A DNA stretch of 64,000 bases from Pyropia haitanensis (GCA_008729055.1 SDUX01000008.1:5357756-5421755); one strand, 5' to 3'; positions 23,645 through 33,190 are shown, numbered from the stretch's first letter. Numbers and translations: made by a program. The notes: generated from the letters alone by a model not told the origin.

Positions 23645-24394
23645 TCAGTCGGTGCGGCGCGCCAGCGTGCGGTGGTGATCCTTGCCACGCTGGTGGCGTT
23701 CGAAGTGCTCGACCGTCTCAAATTCGCGATCGCACACGTCGCAACGAGGGCGGGTCGCTGGACGGTTGACCGTATTGCGGTGGCGCCGCGACCAGCGATG
23801 GTCGCGCAGCACTGTCAGGCTGTTGCAACGCACACCGCACGGCTTGCAAACGTATTTGCCCTTGGGGATGGTCTTGGCGATCCGGCGCTGCTCTCGCTGC
23901 TCTGCTGCGCGCGCGGTCGTCGGTCGGATGTGGCCGATTCGTGGGGCCGGCGGCGCGATGTAGCGCCGGGCCGGATCCTGCGCGGGCAGCAGCAGGCGCC
24001 GGTTGGCTGGGACCGCCGGTCCTGACGTGGCCGGGCCCTTACCCTTGCGCGAGAGGGGGGGCTTGGATGCGGCTGGCGCCGCCGATGCGGCCGTCGCCGC
24101 CACAGAGGATGACGTGGATGTGCCCGCCGGGGTGCCACGTGCCGCCGCGGTGTCGCGCGCCGCCGCGGTGCCGCGCGCCGCCGGGGTGCCGCGCGCCGTC
24201 GGGGGGCGCGCCGTCGCCGCCGAGGAAGTCGGGGCGTCCGCCAACGCCGAGGAAGAAAATTCCGAACCTGATTTGGCACTCACTGGGTTTCGACAATCAG
24301 TCGACCAAAAGAAAAAAAACCGTGACAGGGGCCACCAGGGCAGTGTCAGGGCAGTGTTCTTTCGGTGTGATTCGTGGAACCCGCTGCGTTCGTA
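23645..24394 (-). CDS. Extra ORF in the retrotransposon: double U1-type C2H2 zinc finger
   Basis: An open frame of up to 250 codons between the 5' LTR and gag, running from an upstream TAA (24395-24397) to a stop at 23645. It contains no ATG; GTG 24283 or CTG codons are the only start-like ones, so initiation is unclear (near-cognate start, splicing or frameshift). The N-terminal half is an Ala/Thr/Arg-rich degenerate repeat. The C-terminus has two fingers, CKPC-x12-H-x5-H and CDVC-x12-H-x5-H, the spacing of U1/JAZ-type nucleic-acid-binding zinc fingers. This ORF is not part of the usual chromovirus plan. It could be a captured host exon or an element-encoded accessory protein. Confidence 0.55.
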   Translation of the reverse strand, partial: YERSGFHESHRKNTALTLPWWPLSRFFFFWSTDCRNPVSAKSGSEFSSSALADAPTSSAATARPPTARGTPAARGTAAARDTAAARGTPAGTSTSSSVAATAASAAPAASKPPLSRKGKGPATSGPAVPANRRLLLPAQDPARRYIAPPAPRIGHIRPTTARAAEQREQRRIAKTIPKGKYVCKPCGVRCNSLTVLRDHRWSRRHRNTVNRPATRPRCDVCDREFETVEHFERHQRGKDHHRTLARRTD

Positions 24395-24502
24395 TTACAA
24401 TGCCCGAGGCACGCCGAACACAGGGGGCAGCACGAGTGCACAAACACAGGGAGGGCCAAATCCAGGACGGAATCGCAACGTCACCGCCAAGAGGAAGTCA
24501 AA

Positions 24503-24518
24503 CTATCTGAAGCTACCA
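24503..24518 (-). promoter_or_regulatory. Primer-binding-site candidate
   Basis: Two bases after the 5' LTR the minus strand reads TGGTAGCTTCAGATAG. It begins TGG, as needed to pair with a tRNA CCA end, and TGGTAGC resembles sites that use initiator tRNA-Met. The primer tRNA is not identified. Confidence 0.5.
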
Positions 24519-24520
24519 CA

Positions 24521-25382
24521 TGTGAGGCACCACCCACACACGGGCAGCCCTCAACGTACTGGCGCCGGTGTCAGCAACCCGTGCACCAATGAGGATGCCG
24601 GGCGCGGGGAAGGTGACGGGTGGGATGACGGTGATGGGGGTGGGGAAGAGGATGGGCGTGACGTCGGTGAGGGTCGAGGGGGTCGAAGGTAAAGGAGGTC
24701 TTTTTGTCTCTGTCTGTGGTTGTTCCCCCCGAGGTCTCTCCCGGTGGCGCCCACACTCACGCATTATATACCCCCAGGGGGGCACCCAGGGTGCCCCAAA
24801 GCATGCAATTGCCCGTCGTGCCGGTGGACGGCACCAAAGCTCTCAAAACAAAGCATGGGCTCTCAGAACAAAGCAAGGGTGGGCGTGTGCGCCCCAAGGC
24901 GCCCCACCAGAAAGCCCCAAACGGGGGGGGGACGGTGTGCGGCGCTCGTAGCGCCGCGCGGCTGGCCCCACGCGCCATTCGACCCGAAAAGCCTCAGAGG
25001 CGTGTAAGCAGACGCCAGTCTTCGGGTCGAATATCTCCCGTGGGTCAGCAAGTCTTGTCGCTCCCATTGGTCCACGGGGAGATTGTTCCGGCTTGCTGAC
25101 GCGTCAGAGATGTGGCTCGTCTTTTGGTCCGTTAGTCCGTTGATCCGTTGGAGACTGTACCCGTCGGCAGATGAGTCAGGGTAGTGTCGGTTAGCCAATC
25201 CGCGGCTCCCGTGCTGACCGTCCGTTAGTAGTAGATTATCGGACGGACACCGCGGCATGCCCCAGATTACTTTGGAGTTGATGCGTCTTGGAAGGAGTTG
25301 GCTGAGAAGGACAGGGAAGGAGAGGCCCCAGTCCTTATCCCCTAGGCTCCAGTCTTGGGGATTTAAGGGGCATATCCTTACA
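24521..25382 (-). repeat. 5' LTR
   Basis: 862 bp. It holds a minus-strand TATATAAT at 24763-24770, about 612 nt into the LTR, which is the likely promoter; transcription would start some 30 nt further, leaving about 220 nt of R-U5. A 9-bp palindrome (GGGGCACCC/GGGTGCCCC) lies just upstream of the TATA box. Confidence 0.95.
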
Positions 25383-25387
25383 GAAGC

Positions 25388-25728
25388 CTACCAGACGGGG
25401 TCCCGGACACGCTCAGCTCGGCGGCCGGCCGCGCCGACCGGTCCGCAGCCGGCGCGGCCGTGCCGGCCGCGCCAGAAAAGGGGGCCACGGCGGCCGACAC
25501 GGCAACAGCGGCCGCGGCTGTGGCCGCCGCGGCAGAAGGGGCGGCCACTGAGGCCGTTCGTGTAGTCGTGGCCGCCGCCGCCAAGTCCTGGCCGGGGGGG
25601 GGGAGCGCCGGGCCGCGCGGCAGTGGACCGCTCACGACCGTCGACGAATCGGTCAAGGACGTAGTTGACCGCGTACAGGCGGAGCGGGCCCGCTTGCGGC
25701 CGCGCCCGCCGCGTCTAGTCTTGCCCAT
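25388..25728 (-). pseudogene. Array ORF, copy 3, 5' part (disrupted by retrotransposon)
   Basis: ATG at 25728, the same basic N-terminus, and ten Gs in the run at about 25603-25612, so the frame matches the intact copy until the insertion site at about residue 115. Confidence 0.7.
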
Positions 25729-26618
25729 CACAGTAAGGTTGCCGGGGGTGGGTGCGTCCGCCGAAGGAGTCGGCAGCGTCACTAAGGCAGACGGGAAAGA
25801 ACGCCCCACCACACCCGGGCGGAAGGGGAGCTCGAGAGGAGAAAGGAGCAGAGGCGGACGGGCGACGAGCGCCATCGCCGGGGACAAAACAGGCAACGCG
25901 AGAGGCACCCGCCTCAGTGGTGCACATCACGACGATACCGACGGCCGGCAGGGGGGGGGGGGGCGGGGGGGGGGGGGTGGGGGGAAGAGAGGCGAAAATC
26001 ACTAAGATATGGACAGCCGGGGGGGGGGGGGAGGCGGAGTAGGCTGTAGCAGTACGGCTACGCCGACCCACAACTTGTGGGGGCGACACACGCACGCTCG
26101 GGTCCCAACTTGGAACACCGGAAGCAACCCGTGCAACACCAACACGCGACTTGCGTGTGACGAGTGGCCGACTCGCCAAGGCACGAACAAGATGTGTCGG
26201 AGCCAGACGGAGTTTACTTGGCAGCCAAGGGGGGCCCTCCCCGCCTTGCAGTCCCGCGCATATAAACCCTCGTGTGCACGCATGCGCGCGCACACCCCTC
26301 GCAAAACACGCAAAAAATGAACACTCAGACCACCCAATAAAAAGGCTCCACAATCAAAGCAAGCAAGCGTAGAAATCCGTCTGGCTCCCGCGCAAAAATC
26401 CCCAAGATACGAACCACTGCAATACTCTGCAAACGGGGTGCCGAAAGTCCCAGTCGGAATTTCGAGCTGAAATCGGAATATTTCACTCATGGGTCGGGTG
26501 AAATCCAAGCTCAATTCTGAGCCACTTGCTCCGAATATTCAAACCCAGATTCGGGGTTTGTCACATAGGCGACGCGTGTTCCACCCTGTGTGGGCCACAC
26601 CACCACGACTTCGACAGC
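25729..26618. other. Unit 3 spacer and broken end of the intron core
   Basis: Same as 4606-5493. The last ~50 bases (26570-26618) are the S-like end of the intron core. Homology to the array stops at GACAGCCG and a run of ~19 Gs begins. Confidence 0.6.
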
Positions 26619-26707
26619 CGGGGGGGGGGGGGGGGGGACAGTGGTGGGAGGCGATTAAATTGAAAGCTGCGTCACGCGGTGGCCTTCGCCTTGCGGTCTC
26701 AGTAAGT

Positions 26708-26738
<31 letters not shown>

Positions 26739-26741
26739 GCC
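26611..26741. repeat. Poly-G/poly-C junction block at the array edge
   Basis: GACAGCCG is followed by about 18 Gs, then GTGGTGGGAGGCGATTAA, which also occurs in similar form at about 34870-34890 on the other strand, and then about 31 Cs (26710-26738). This marks the boundary between the array and the gene-fragment region. Confidence 0.7.
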
Positions 26742-26759
26742 GTACCCCGTCCACCTGCA

Positions 26760-27109
26760 GCGGGAGCATTGTCCACGCCCGCCAGCGCCGCCGCGACCGC
26801 CCGCTCCGCCGCCACCTCCTCCGCTCAGTACTCCTTGGTCGCCACCACCCGCACCGCCGGCGCGCCCGCCGACTACGGACCAGCGACCACCTCGGCCAGC
26901 ATGCTCGCGGGGTCCCCCATCCGCGCCAGCAGGCCGCTGCCGCGGGCCGACTTGGGCGTCCCGTACAGTGTGCGGTGCGTGCTGGCGGCGCCCAAGTCTT
27001 GGGGAGTAAACACGTAGACGGGGAGGAGGGACCGCGCCGCCGCGGCCGTCGCGAACAGCGCATTGTGCGCGAAGTGGAGGTCGTCGCGCAGCCACAGGAC
27101 CGCCGCGGC
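26760..27109 (-). pseudogene. Cryptochrome/photolyase N-terminal fragment
   Basis: The minus-strand frame reads AAAVLWLRDDLHFAHNALF and LLPVYVF, the start of the DNA photolyase alpha/beta domain (family pattern VLWFRNDLRxxDNxAL, LPVYVF), then a segment like the family's GAxxVxxxKEY-xEExxxE. The frame is broken by TAG at 26873-26875 and TGA at 26825-26827, and no FAD-binding domain follows. It is therefore a decayed N-terminal piece of a blue-light receptor or DNA-repair gene. The neighbouring GC-rich sequence adds nothing recognisable. Confidence 0.7.
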
Positions 27110-27639
27110 TGGGTCGTCTGCGGTAAACAGCGCCGAACGCAGGTGCGCCGGGAGGAGCTCGGAGCCACTGCCGGGAGATGCGCCATACACCGCTACTACA
27201 GCCGATGCGGGTCGCGGCCACGGGCCGCCACGGGCGCCGCCGTCACGGCCGCCGCTAACCTCCGCCCGGCCCGTCCGCCGGTCCCGGCCCGCCACCCACC
27301 GCCCGTCTCCCGCCACGGCCGACACCAACCACCAACCGGTCCTGACGGGTCCGCGAGGGAGGGGAACCCGCCGCGGGGGGGCGAAGCCGAGGATGGCGGG
27401 TGGGGGGGCGACAGTAAAGGCGGCAGGGAGCGCGCAGCAGCGGCGCCACATTGGCTCGCCCCGGCCGGCACCGATGGCACGAGAGAAGTAAAGAAAGTGG
27501 TGTCTGCGGGATGGGTGCAGGTGACCGTGGGAGATGCAGTCGAGGCAGACAGACAAGGGAGGGGTGTAGGGGCGGGGCACGGTTTGCGGCGGACGGTCGG
27601 GCAGGAGCTGGATCGAATGTGCGGCGGCGATAGCGTCCA

Positions 27640-28481
27640 ATCTCTCGCGCGCCCGCCACCGCCGCGACGGCGCCGTCGGCAACGACAAAAAACGCGCCGT
27701 CGGGCACGACCGGCGACAGCCCTGCCGCGGTGAGCGCCACGACAAACGCGTCCCGCTTGGCGCGGTAGTCGGCCGCGAGGGCGGCGTTGTAGGTGGGTTG
27801 GCCACCGTACGGGGCGGCCGCGGCGCGTAGCGTGGCGGCGACCGCCGCCTGCGCGGGGTCCGCCGCCGAGGAGACCGCGTATTGCTGCACCGCCGCGATG
27901 CGGGCGCTGAGCGCGGCGGGCGCGATGGTCCGGCCAACCTTCATGCCCGTCGCGGAAAACGTATGGCCCGCCCACGAGACGGTCACGCATCACGCGCCCG
28001 CCGACGGGGAGACGGTCGCGAAGGAGGTGTAGGGGAGGTCCGGCTCAAACGTCAGGTGCTCGCACACCTCGTCGGCACACACGACCGCCGACGGGGCGGC
28101 CTCATCAATTGCGACCGCAATCGCACGCAGCTCGTCCGCGGTGAACACCTTGCCCGTCGGGTTGTGCGGCGTGTTGAGGATGACCACCGCCGTGCGCGGG
28201 CTGAGGGCGGAGCGCAGCTCGACGATGTCCAGCCCAAACTCGCGGGACGATGCCGGCAGGCGGCGGCCGCCGTGGCCGCCCCACCCCGGCGGCCGCACCG
28301 GCCGCAGCGCAACCCGGCGGGTCACCCCGCCCGCCATGGCCACCGCCCCGTCGTACACATCAAACGCCGGGTCGATCAGCAGCACCTCTCCCCCGGGGGG
28401 CACAAACGCGGTCAACACCAGCTGCACCGCCTGCGTGGCGCCGACCGTCACGACGAGGGTCTCGCGGCCAATGGCGCCGCT

Positions 28482-28531
<50 letters not shown>

Positions 28532-28830
28532 GGCACGCCCGACACCGTCGCGCCGAGTGTCGGGGTGTCGGCAGCGCCGAGGGCGTCGAGGAGCACCTCC
28601 ATGCCGCGCGGCAACGCGTACTGGGCGACGCGGGGCTCCCGCGCGGCCGCCACCGCGGCGGCCGTGACAAATGGGGGCGGCGGCCACGACGGCGCCCCCT
28701 GGCCGAGGTTGATGGCGCCGACGGCGGCGGCGAGGGGCGTAAACTCGAGCCACACCGTCGGCGCCAGGAGGGGGGACACCCGTGGCGTGGGGGGGGGGGG
28801 AGGAGCACAAACCCCCGGGGGCCGTGCCAT
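27640..28830 (-). pseudogene. Class I aminotransferase (kynurenine aminotransferase-like), broken
   Basis: From ATG 28830 the frame reads INLGQGAPSWPPPPFV and YALPRGMEVLLDAL, then a (CCG)n tract (28487-28531) after which the match continues in another frame: VTVGATQAVQLVL, ILNTPHNPTGKVF, VVCADEVCEHLTF and WAGHTFSATGMKVG. These are hallmarks of PLP-dependent fold-type I enzymes of the KAT/cysteine-S-conjugate lyase group; the lysine of FSATGMKVG is next to the PLP region. A TGA at 27990-27992 interrupts the frame where relatives have Arg (CGA to TGA would explain it). The C-terminal ~100 residues are missing. A frameshift plus a nonsense codon plus truncation indicate a pseudogene. Confidence 0.8.
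28487..28531. repeat. (CCG)n microsatellite inside the aminotransferase relic
   Basis: About 15 uninterrupted CCG units. The reading frame of the aminotransferase changes across it, so slippage here is one of the breaks. Confidence 0.9.
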
Positions 28831-28888
28831 GCTGCCCGCCTACCGCCGGCGCACCGGGGAAAGGGGGGACAGAGGTGGGGCGCGGAGG

Positions 28889-28910
28889 GGGGGGGGGGGG
28901 GGGGGGGGGG
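28889..28910. repeat. Poly-G tract, about 22 bases
   Basis: A pure G run directly upstream (minus sense) of the aminotransferase relic, followed by a GGC-rich stretch. Confidence 0.85.
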
Positions 28911-29347
28911 CGGCGGCGGCAGCAGCGGCGGCGGCCGAGGCGGTGCGGGTGGAGAGGCGCGACCACATAGGGAAGCGAGTGCGTCTCGGTGGCGCACGCC
29001 GACGCATCTTCGCGTCGGCGTGCACGCAAAGAGCGAGGGCACGGAGCGAGAGGGATTTGTCTGATATGTTCGAAGCCTTATCTTTCAGCACCGTGGACTG
29101 ACAGTAGCACCTGTCACGTGCGACCGGACGCGGGCGGATCATAGTCGACAAACGAGCTGGACGTCTTGAGCGGCATCTCCTTGTTGTGAGCGCACGTACC
29201 CGGTCGGACGGGGCTGTCACGCAAGCGTTCCCCTCCCGCCTCCCCCTCTTTCTTGCTTGGCTGCGGTCCAACAATCGTGCACCTCTGTCTCGTCTGTTTC
29301 TGACGTCAATTTTTATGGTGCCTGCGGCTCATGTCGGTGTGGCGGCC

Positions 29348-30690
29348 ATGGCTCCCCCGCCTCCCGCCGCGGCGGCGGCCGCCGGCGGCAGCGGCGGCGC
29401 GACGCTCTTCTCCCCCACCTCTCGCGCGCTCTTTTACAACAACCAGGTCGCGTCCGTGCAACGGATGCTGGACTTCCACTATGTGTGCCGCCGATCAGCG
29501 CCGTCGGTGGCGGCGGTCACCACGCCCGGCGCGCCGGCGGGGGGCTTTGTCAGGGCCTTTTTTAGGCAGCGCCGACGTGACGCTGCCCGTCTACCCGATC
29601 ACCGCCGCCGCGGCGGCGGCCGCATCCGACGCGAACGTGTTTATCAACTTTACCAACTACCGCGCCGCGTACGCGTCCACCTTCACCGCCGTGCAGGTGC
29701 CGTCCATCCGCACGCCCGTGATCATCGCGGAGGGGGTGTCGGAGCGCCACACCAAGATGCCTACCACCGCAGCCGCGGCGGCGGGCAAGACCATTGTCGG
29801 GCCCGCGACCGTTGGTGGCGTGCAAGGTCCACCGGCCGGGGAGCGTCGGCTTTGTGTCCAAGTCCGGGGGGCTCTCCAACGAGATCTACAACGTGCTCAC
29901 GCCCACCACCGACAGCCTGTTTGAGGGCGTCGCCGTCGGCGGCGACGCATATCCGGGCACGACGCTCGCGGACCACGTGCGCCGCTTCCAGGCGCTGCCG
30001 CAGGTCAAGTTGATTGTGGTGCTTGGCGAGCTGGGCGGCGACGACGAGTACCTGATTGCGGACGAGCTCGCGTCCCGGTCCATCACAAAGCCCCTCGTCG
30101 CGTGGGTGTCGGGCACGTGCGCGCCCTGGTTGAACGCCGCGGAGGTGCAGTTTGGCCACGCGGGCGCCAAGTCCACCTCTGCCAACGACGCGGACGGCGG
30201 CGGCAGCGCGCGCGACGGGTCGGCGTCGACCAAGCTCGCCGCCCTGCGGTCGGCGGGCGCGACCGTGCCGGCCTCGTTTGAGGGCTTTGCCGACGCCATC
30301 GCGGGGGCGTACGCAAAGCTCCAGGCCGCGGGCGTCGTGGGGGACAAGGACGCGGCCGACGCGGCGGTGGCGCCGCGGCCGCTCCCCGCCGACTACCCGT
30401 CGGCGTCGCGGTCGGGGGCGGTGTGCAAGACGACCAACATTGTGTGCACCATCTGGGACGACCGGAGGGAGGAGCCCACCTACGCGTCCGTGCCCCTGTC
30501 GGAGCTGATGACGCCCTCGTAGGGCGTCGGTGACGCACTGTCGCTGCTCTGGTTCAAGAAGCTCCACCCGCCGTGGGCGTCCCGCTTCATCGAGCTGGTG
30601 CTTGTCACCGCCGCCGACGACGGCCCGTGCGTGTCGGGCGCGCACAACACGATCGTGGCGGCTCGGGCGGGCAAGGACCTCATCTCGTCG
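29348..30690 (+). pseudogene. ATP-citrate synthase subunit B, truncated and frameshifted
   Basis: ATG 29348 starts a frame with LFSPTSRALFYNN and QRMLDFHYVC, followed in shifted frames by FINFTNYRAAYAST, IGPATVGG-type GKTIVGPATVGG, RPGSVGFVSKSGGLSNE, VGGDAYPGTTL, VVLGELGGDDEY, AWVSGTC, EVQFGHAGAKS and [18 protein letters not shown]. This is the order of the ACLB subunit that, with ACLA, makes cytosolic acetyl-CoA from citrate. Breaks: a frameshift in a T run at about 29556-29562, a second frameshift with loss of ~20 codons near 29815, a TAG at 30520-30522 where relatives have Tyr, and loss of the C-terminal ~220 residues after 30690. It is a pseudogene. Confidence 0.85.
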
Positions 30691-30867
30691 CCGCCGCCGC
30701 CGCCGCCGCCGACGCCGCCGACGCGTCTGTCGACAGGGAAGAGGAGCGCCTCGCGGCGGTGCGCGTCCTCCTCGCCGGCGCCGTCGCCGTCGACGCGGCG
30801 GCAGAGGCCGCGGCGGCAGCAGCGGCGGCAGCGTCGGGGCCGTCACGCACGCCCCCCCCCCCACCGC

Positions 30868-31110
30868 CCGCCGCTGTTGCTCCTCACCTTTAGCCGCGCC
30901 GCCGTCGCCGAGCTCCGCGACCGCCTCGGCCGCCTGCCCGGCCGCGTGCCCGCCGCGGACGTGTCGACCTTCCACGCCCTCGGCCTGCGCATCCTCCGCG
31001 GTGCCTCCCACGCCGAGCTGGCCACCATCCACCGCCGCCCAGTGCCGACCCTGCTCAGCGCTGGCCGCGTGCGGCTGGCGGCGCTCGCCGACGCGGCGGT
31101 CGAGGCGGGT
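30868..31110 (+). pseudogene. UvrD/Rep-type helicase fragment
   Basis: The frame reads [18 protein letters not shown] and [13 protein letters not shown]. These match the motif Ia region (LTFTNKAAxEMxxRL) and the TFHxLxxRIL region of superfamily 1A UvrD/Rep helicases. No Walker A precedes it and no later motif follows, so only an internal ~80-residue piece is present. It is fused in frame to the end of the ACLB relic by a GC-rich linker. Confidence 0.6.
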
Positions 31111-31346
31111 CCTGCCGCCGCTGCTGGCCGACCCGCGGGGGGGCCCGCGCCGTCACGGCTAGCGGCGGCGGGCGCGGCGGCTGCGGCAGGGGCTCGCCAC
31201 CGTCCACGCGCTGGCGGCGGACGCGGCGCTTGCGGGCGCCGCCGCGGACGACGCGGCGGCGGCGACAGACGCGGCGGCCGCGGCCGCCGCCGCTGCCGCC
31301 GCGGCGTCGGTGGGCGGGGGGGACGGCGGTGGCGGAAACCTGCAAC

Positions 31347-31366
31347 AGGCGGCGGCGGCAGCGGCA

Positions 31367-31429
<63 letters not shown>

Positions 31430-31446
31430 GCGGCGGCGGCGGCGGC
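31347..31446. repeat. (GGC)n-like microsatellite, about 100 bp
   Basis: Mostly GGC units with occasional GGCAGC. All frames are open and read as poly-Ala, poly-Gly or poly-Arg. Confidence 0.9.
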
Positions 31447-31781
31447 TCCCCTCCCCCCCCCCCGGTGGCTACACGTGGGGCCCCCCCACGGCGGCCGCGG
31501 CCGCGGCGACGGTCGCCGCCGACGGTGACTCGGTGCTGCTGCCGCTGCGGCCGACGGGGGCGTCGACGGCGCCGACGCTGGCACGGTCGGGGGTGTTGGA
31601 CGCGGCCGCCCCGATGGATGCGCGCCGGGGGGGTCACGACCCAGCGGCCGCCACGGCCAGTGGGGGAGGCGGGGGGGGGTGCTGCCGCCGGGGACGGCGG
31701 CGTGCGTGCGCCGCCCGCTGACGCCGACCGCCGCCGGCCGGCTGGTCGCGGCGGCGGTGGCGGCGGCGGGGCTGGCAGAGG

Positions 31782-31817
<36 letters not shown>

Positions 31818-31839
31818 CTTTCCCGCCGCGCCCGGCTTC

Positions 31840-32330
31840 CGTGCCCCCCCCGACGTGGCTCCCCCCGGGCGGTACTGGCGCCTCTACGCCTTCCGCGACG
31901 CCGCGGCGGGTGGCGGGGGTGGTCGCGGCGGCCGCCGCCACGGCCGCGCACACTCGCTCGCCCGCCTCGTCACGGGCATTGGCCGCACCCCCGCCGCGGC
32001 GGTGGTGCTCCCATGGGCGGGCGCGTCCAAAGCGCACGCGGTCATCGTGCACCGCCGGCGGGCGGCGGTGGGTGCGACGGCGGCAGGGGCGGCGGCGGCG
32101 GCGGCAGCGGCTGGGTTTGGTGGCGGTGGGGGCGGCGGGGGGGGTGGCGCGTGTGGGGCGACGGCGGTGCCGGCGGGCTGGCCGTACGTGCTGGACCTGG
32201 GCTCGGTGAATGGGAGCACGTTGAATGGGGAGCGGCTGCCGCCGCGGCGGTACGTGCGGCTGGCCGAGGGGGACGTGCTCGTGTTTTGGGGGGGGGGCGA
32301 GGGGAGTACATGCTGCTGCATGAGGGGAGT
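31840..32330 (+). pseudogene. FHA domain fragment, SNIP1/DAWDLE-like
   Basis: The frame reads [32 protein letters not shown] (as separate short blocks GIGR, S-K-AHAV), [18 protein letters not shown] and [13 protein letters not shown], followed in another frame after a G run (32288-32297) by EYMLLHE. This is the order of the FHA fold of SNIP1/DDL proteins (WRLYPF..., LGR, S..HA, DLGSxNGTFLNxxxI, DVLKFG...REYVLLHE), which bind phosphothreonine in splicing and small-RNA pathways. Long Ala/Gly inserts interrupt the domain. The N-terminal RS-like region of SNIP1 is absent. The G-run break could be a sequencing length error. Confidence 0.7.
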
Positions 32331-32689
32331 ACCGAAGAGAGCGTCGGCGTGGGGGGGGGGGGGGGGGGGGGGGGTGACCGCCAGGCCGGGGGGGGGGGGG
32401 TCGGCTCGCGGCGGCGCGCCCGCCCGCCGTCAACCGCTGCGCACCCCACCCCTCGCTCCTCCGCCACGGCGCTCCTCGTCCTCCCCCTCCGCACCCCCCA
32501 TGCGCCCGCCCGTCTCGTCCGCGACAATCGTGTGGTGTTTGCGGTGTTTTTTTTTTCCTCCGCCGCTGTCCCGCGTCCCGCGGCACACGCGAAAAGGCGG
32601 GCGGGCGTCGCAGTCAGCGCCGCGCGCGTCGCGGCGCGCCCGGGAGACCGCCCGGCCGCCGCCCGCCGCGCGCCGTTCAAAGAGTTGCC

Positions 32690-32703
32690 CCCTCCCCCCC
32701 CCG

Positions 32704-32735
<32 letters not shown>
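32690..32735. repeat. Poly-C tract
   Basis: Nearly pure C over about 46 bases, with one interrupted start (CCCTCCCCCCCCGCC). It separates the FHA and CAP10 relics. A T8 run at 32548 lies nearby. Confidence 0.85.
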
Positions 32736-32781
32736 CCACCGCTGGGCGGCCCACCCCCGCCGGCGCACCGTCCGCGCCGCC

Positions 32782-33190
32782 TCACCCCCCCGCGCCCACC
32801 CACCCCGCCCCCTCCTCCGCGCTCGTCGCCCACCTGCGGTTGGCCTCCCGCGCCGCCGCCTCCGACGCGTCCGCCGCCGCCTGCCGCGCCGCGTACAGCC
32901 GCACCGCCTCGGCCCAGTAGTCGACCATGACCGCCTCGGTCAGGGCGCCCGCCGCGAGCGCGTTCATGCGGGCGACCATGGCGCGCCCCCCCCCCTCGGG
33001 GGCGACCGCCCACCGCGCGGCGGGCACCAGGTCCTCAAAGTGCAGGCCGACTGGCACGTAGTGTACCCACGGGTGGAGGAGCGGCGTGAACCACTGGACC
33101 GTCTCCGCCGCGTGCCGCAGCAGCACCGAGCCGAGCGCGAGCAGCGGCCGCATGTGCGCGGTGCCGCGGCACGAGGAACAGGAACGGAAG
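32782..33190 (-). pseudogene. CAP10-type O-glucosyltransferase, C-terminal fragment
   Basis: The minus-strand frame reads [26 protein letters not shown] and DLVPAARWA, the C-terminal signature of the CAP10/Rumi (KDEL-motif protein) glycosyltransferase family (SGSVVLK...WY.PxLKPWxHYVPV..DL). About 110 residues are preserved to a stop at 32782. The catalytic N-terminal part is missing; the 37-bp minisatellite begins where it should be. Confidence 0.65.

Larger units (their letters stand above)
18014..25382 (-). mobile_element. Ty3/gypsy LTR retrotransposon with chromodomain, full length
   Basis: A 7369-bp element flanked by the direct repeat GAAGC (18009-18013 and 25383-25387). It has two 862-bp LTRs that start TGTGAG and end TTACA, a PBS-like site next to the 5' LTR (24521 side), gag with a CCHC knuckle, pol in the order protease, RT, RNase H, integrase, chromodomain, and a polypurine tract next to the 3' LTR. 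That pol order plus the chromodomain defines chromoviruses. The LTRs differ at one base that I could find (18871 versus 25378), and gag and pol are open, so insertion was recent and the element may be active. An extra zinc-finger ORF lies between the 5' LTR and gag. It disrupts copy 3 of the array ORF. Confidence 0.95.
13746..26618 (-). repeat. rDNA-derived tandem unit, copy 3, interrupted and truncated
   Basis: Third unit. It is interrupted at 18013/25383 by an LTR retrotransposon and resumes at 25388. It ends at 26618 inside the group I intron core, at the bases GACAGCCG, where the array text is replaced by a poly-G run. The 18S exon of this unit is therefore missing. A C-rich stretch at 16984-17004 is a pure C run here but is interrupted by a G in the other copies. 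Confidence 0.85.

Noticed and set aside
27990..27992. TGA in the aminotransferase read as selenocysteine
   Set aside because: The family has no selenocysteine at this site, relatives have Arg there, and the gene is also frameshifted and truncated.
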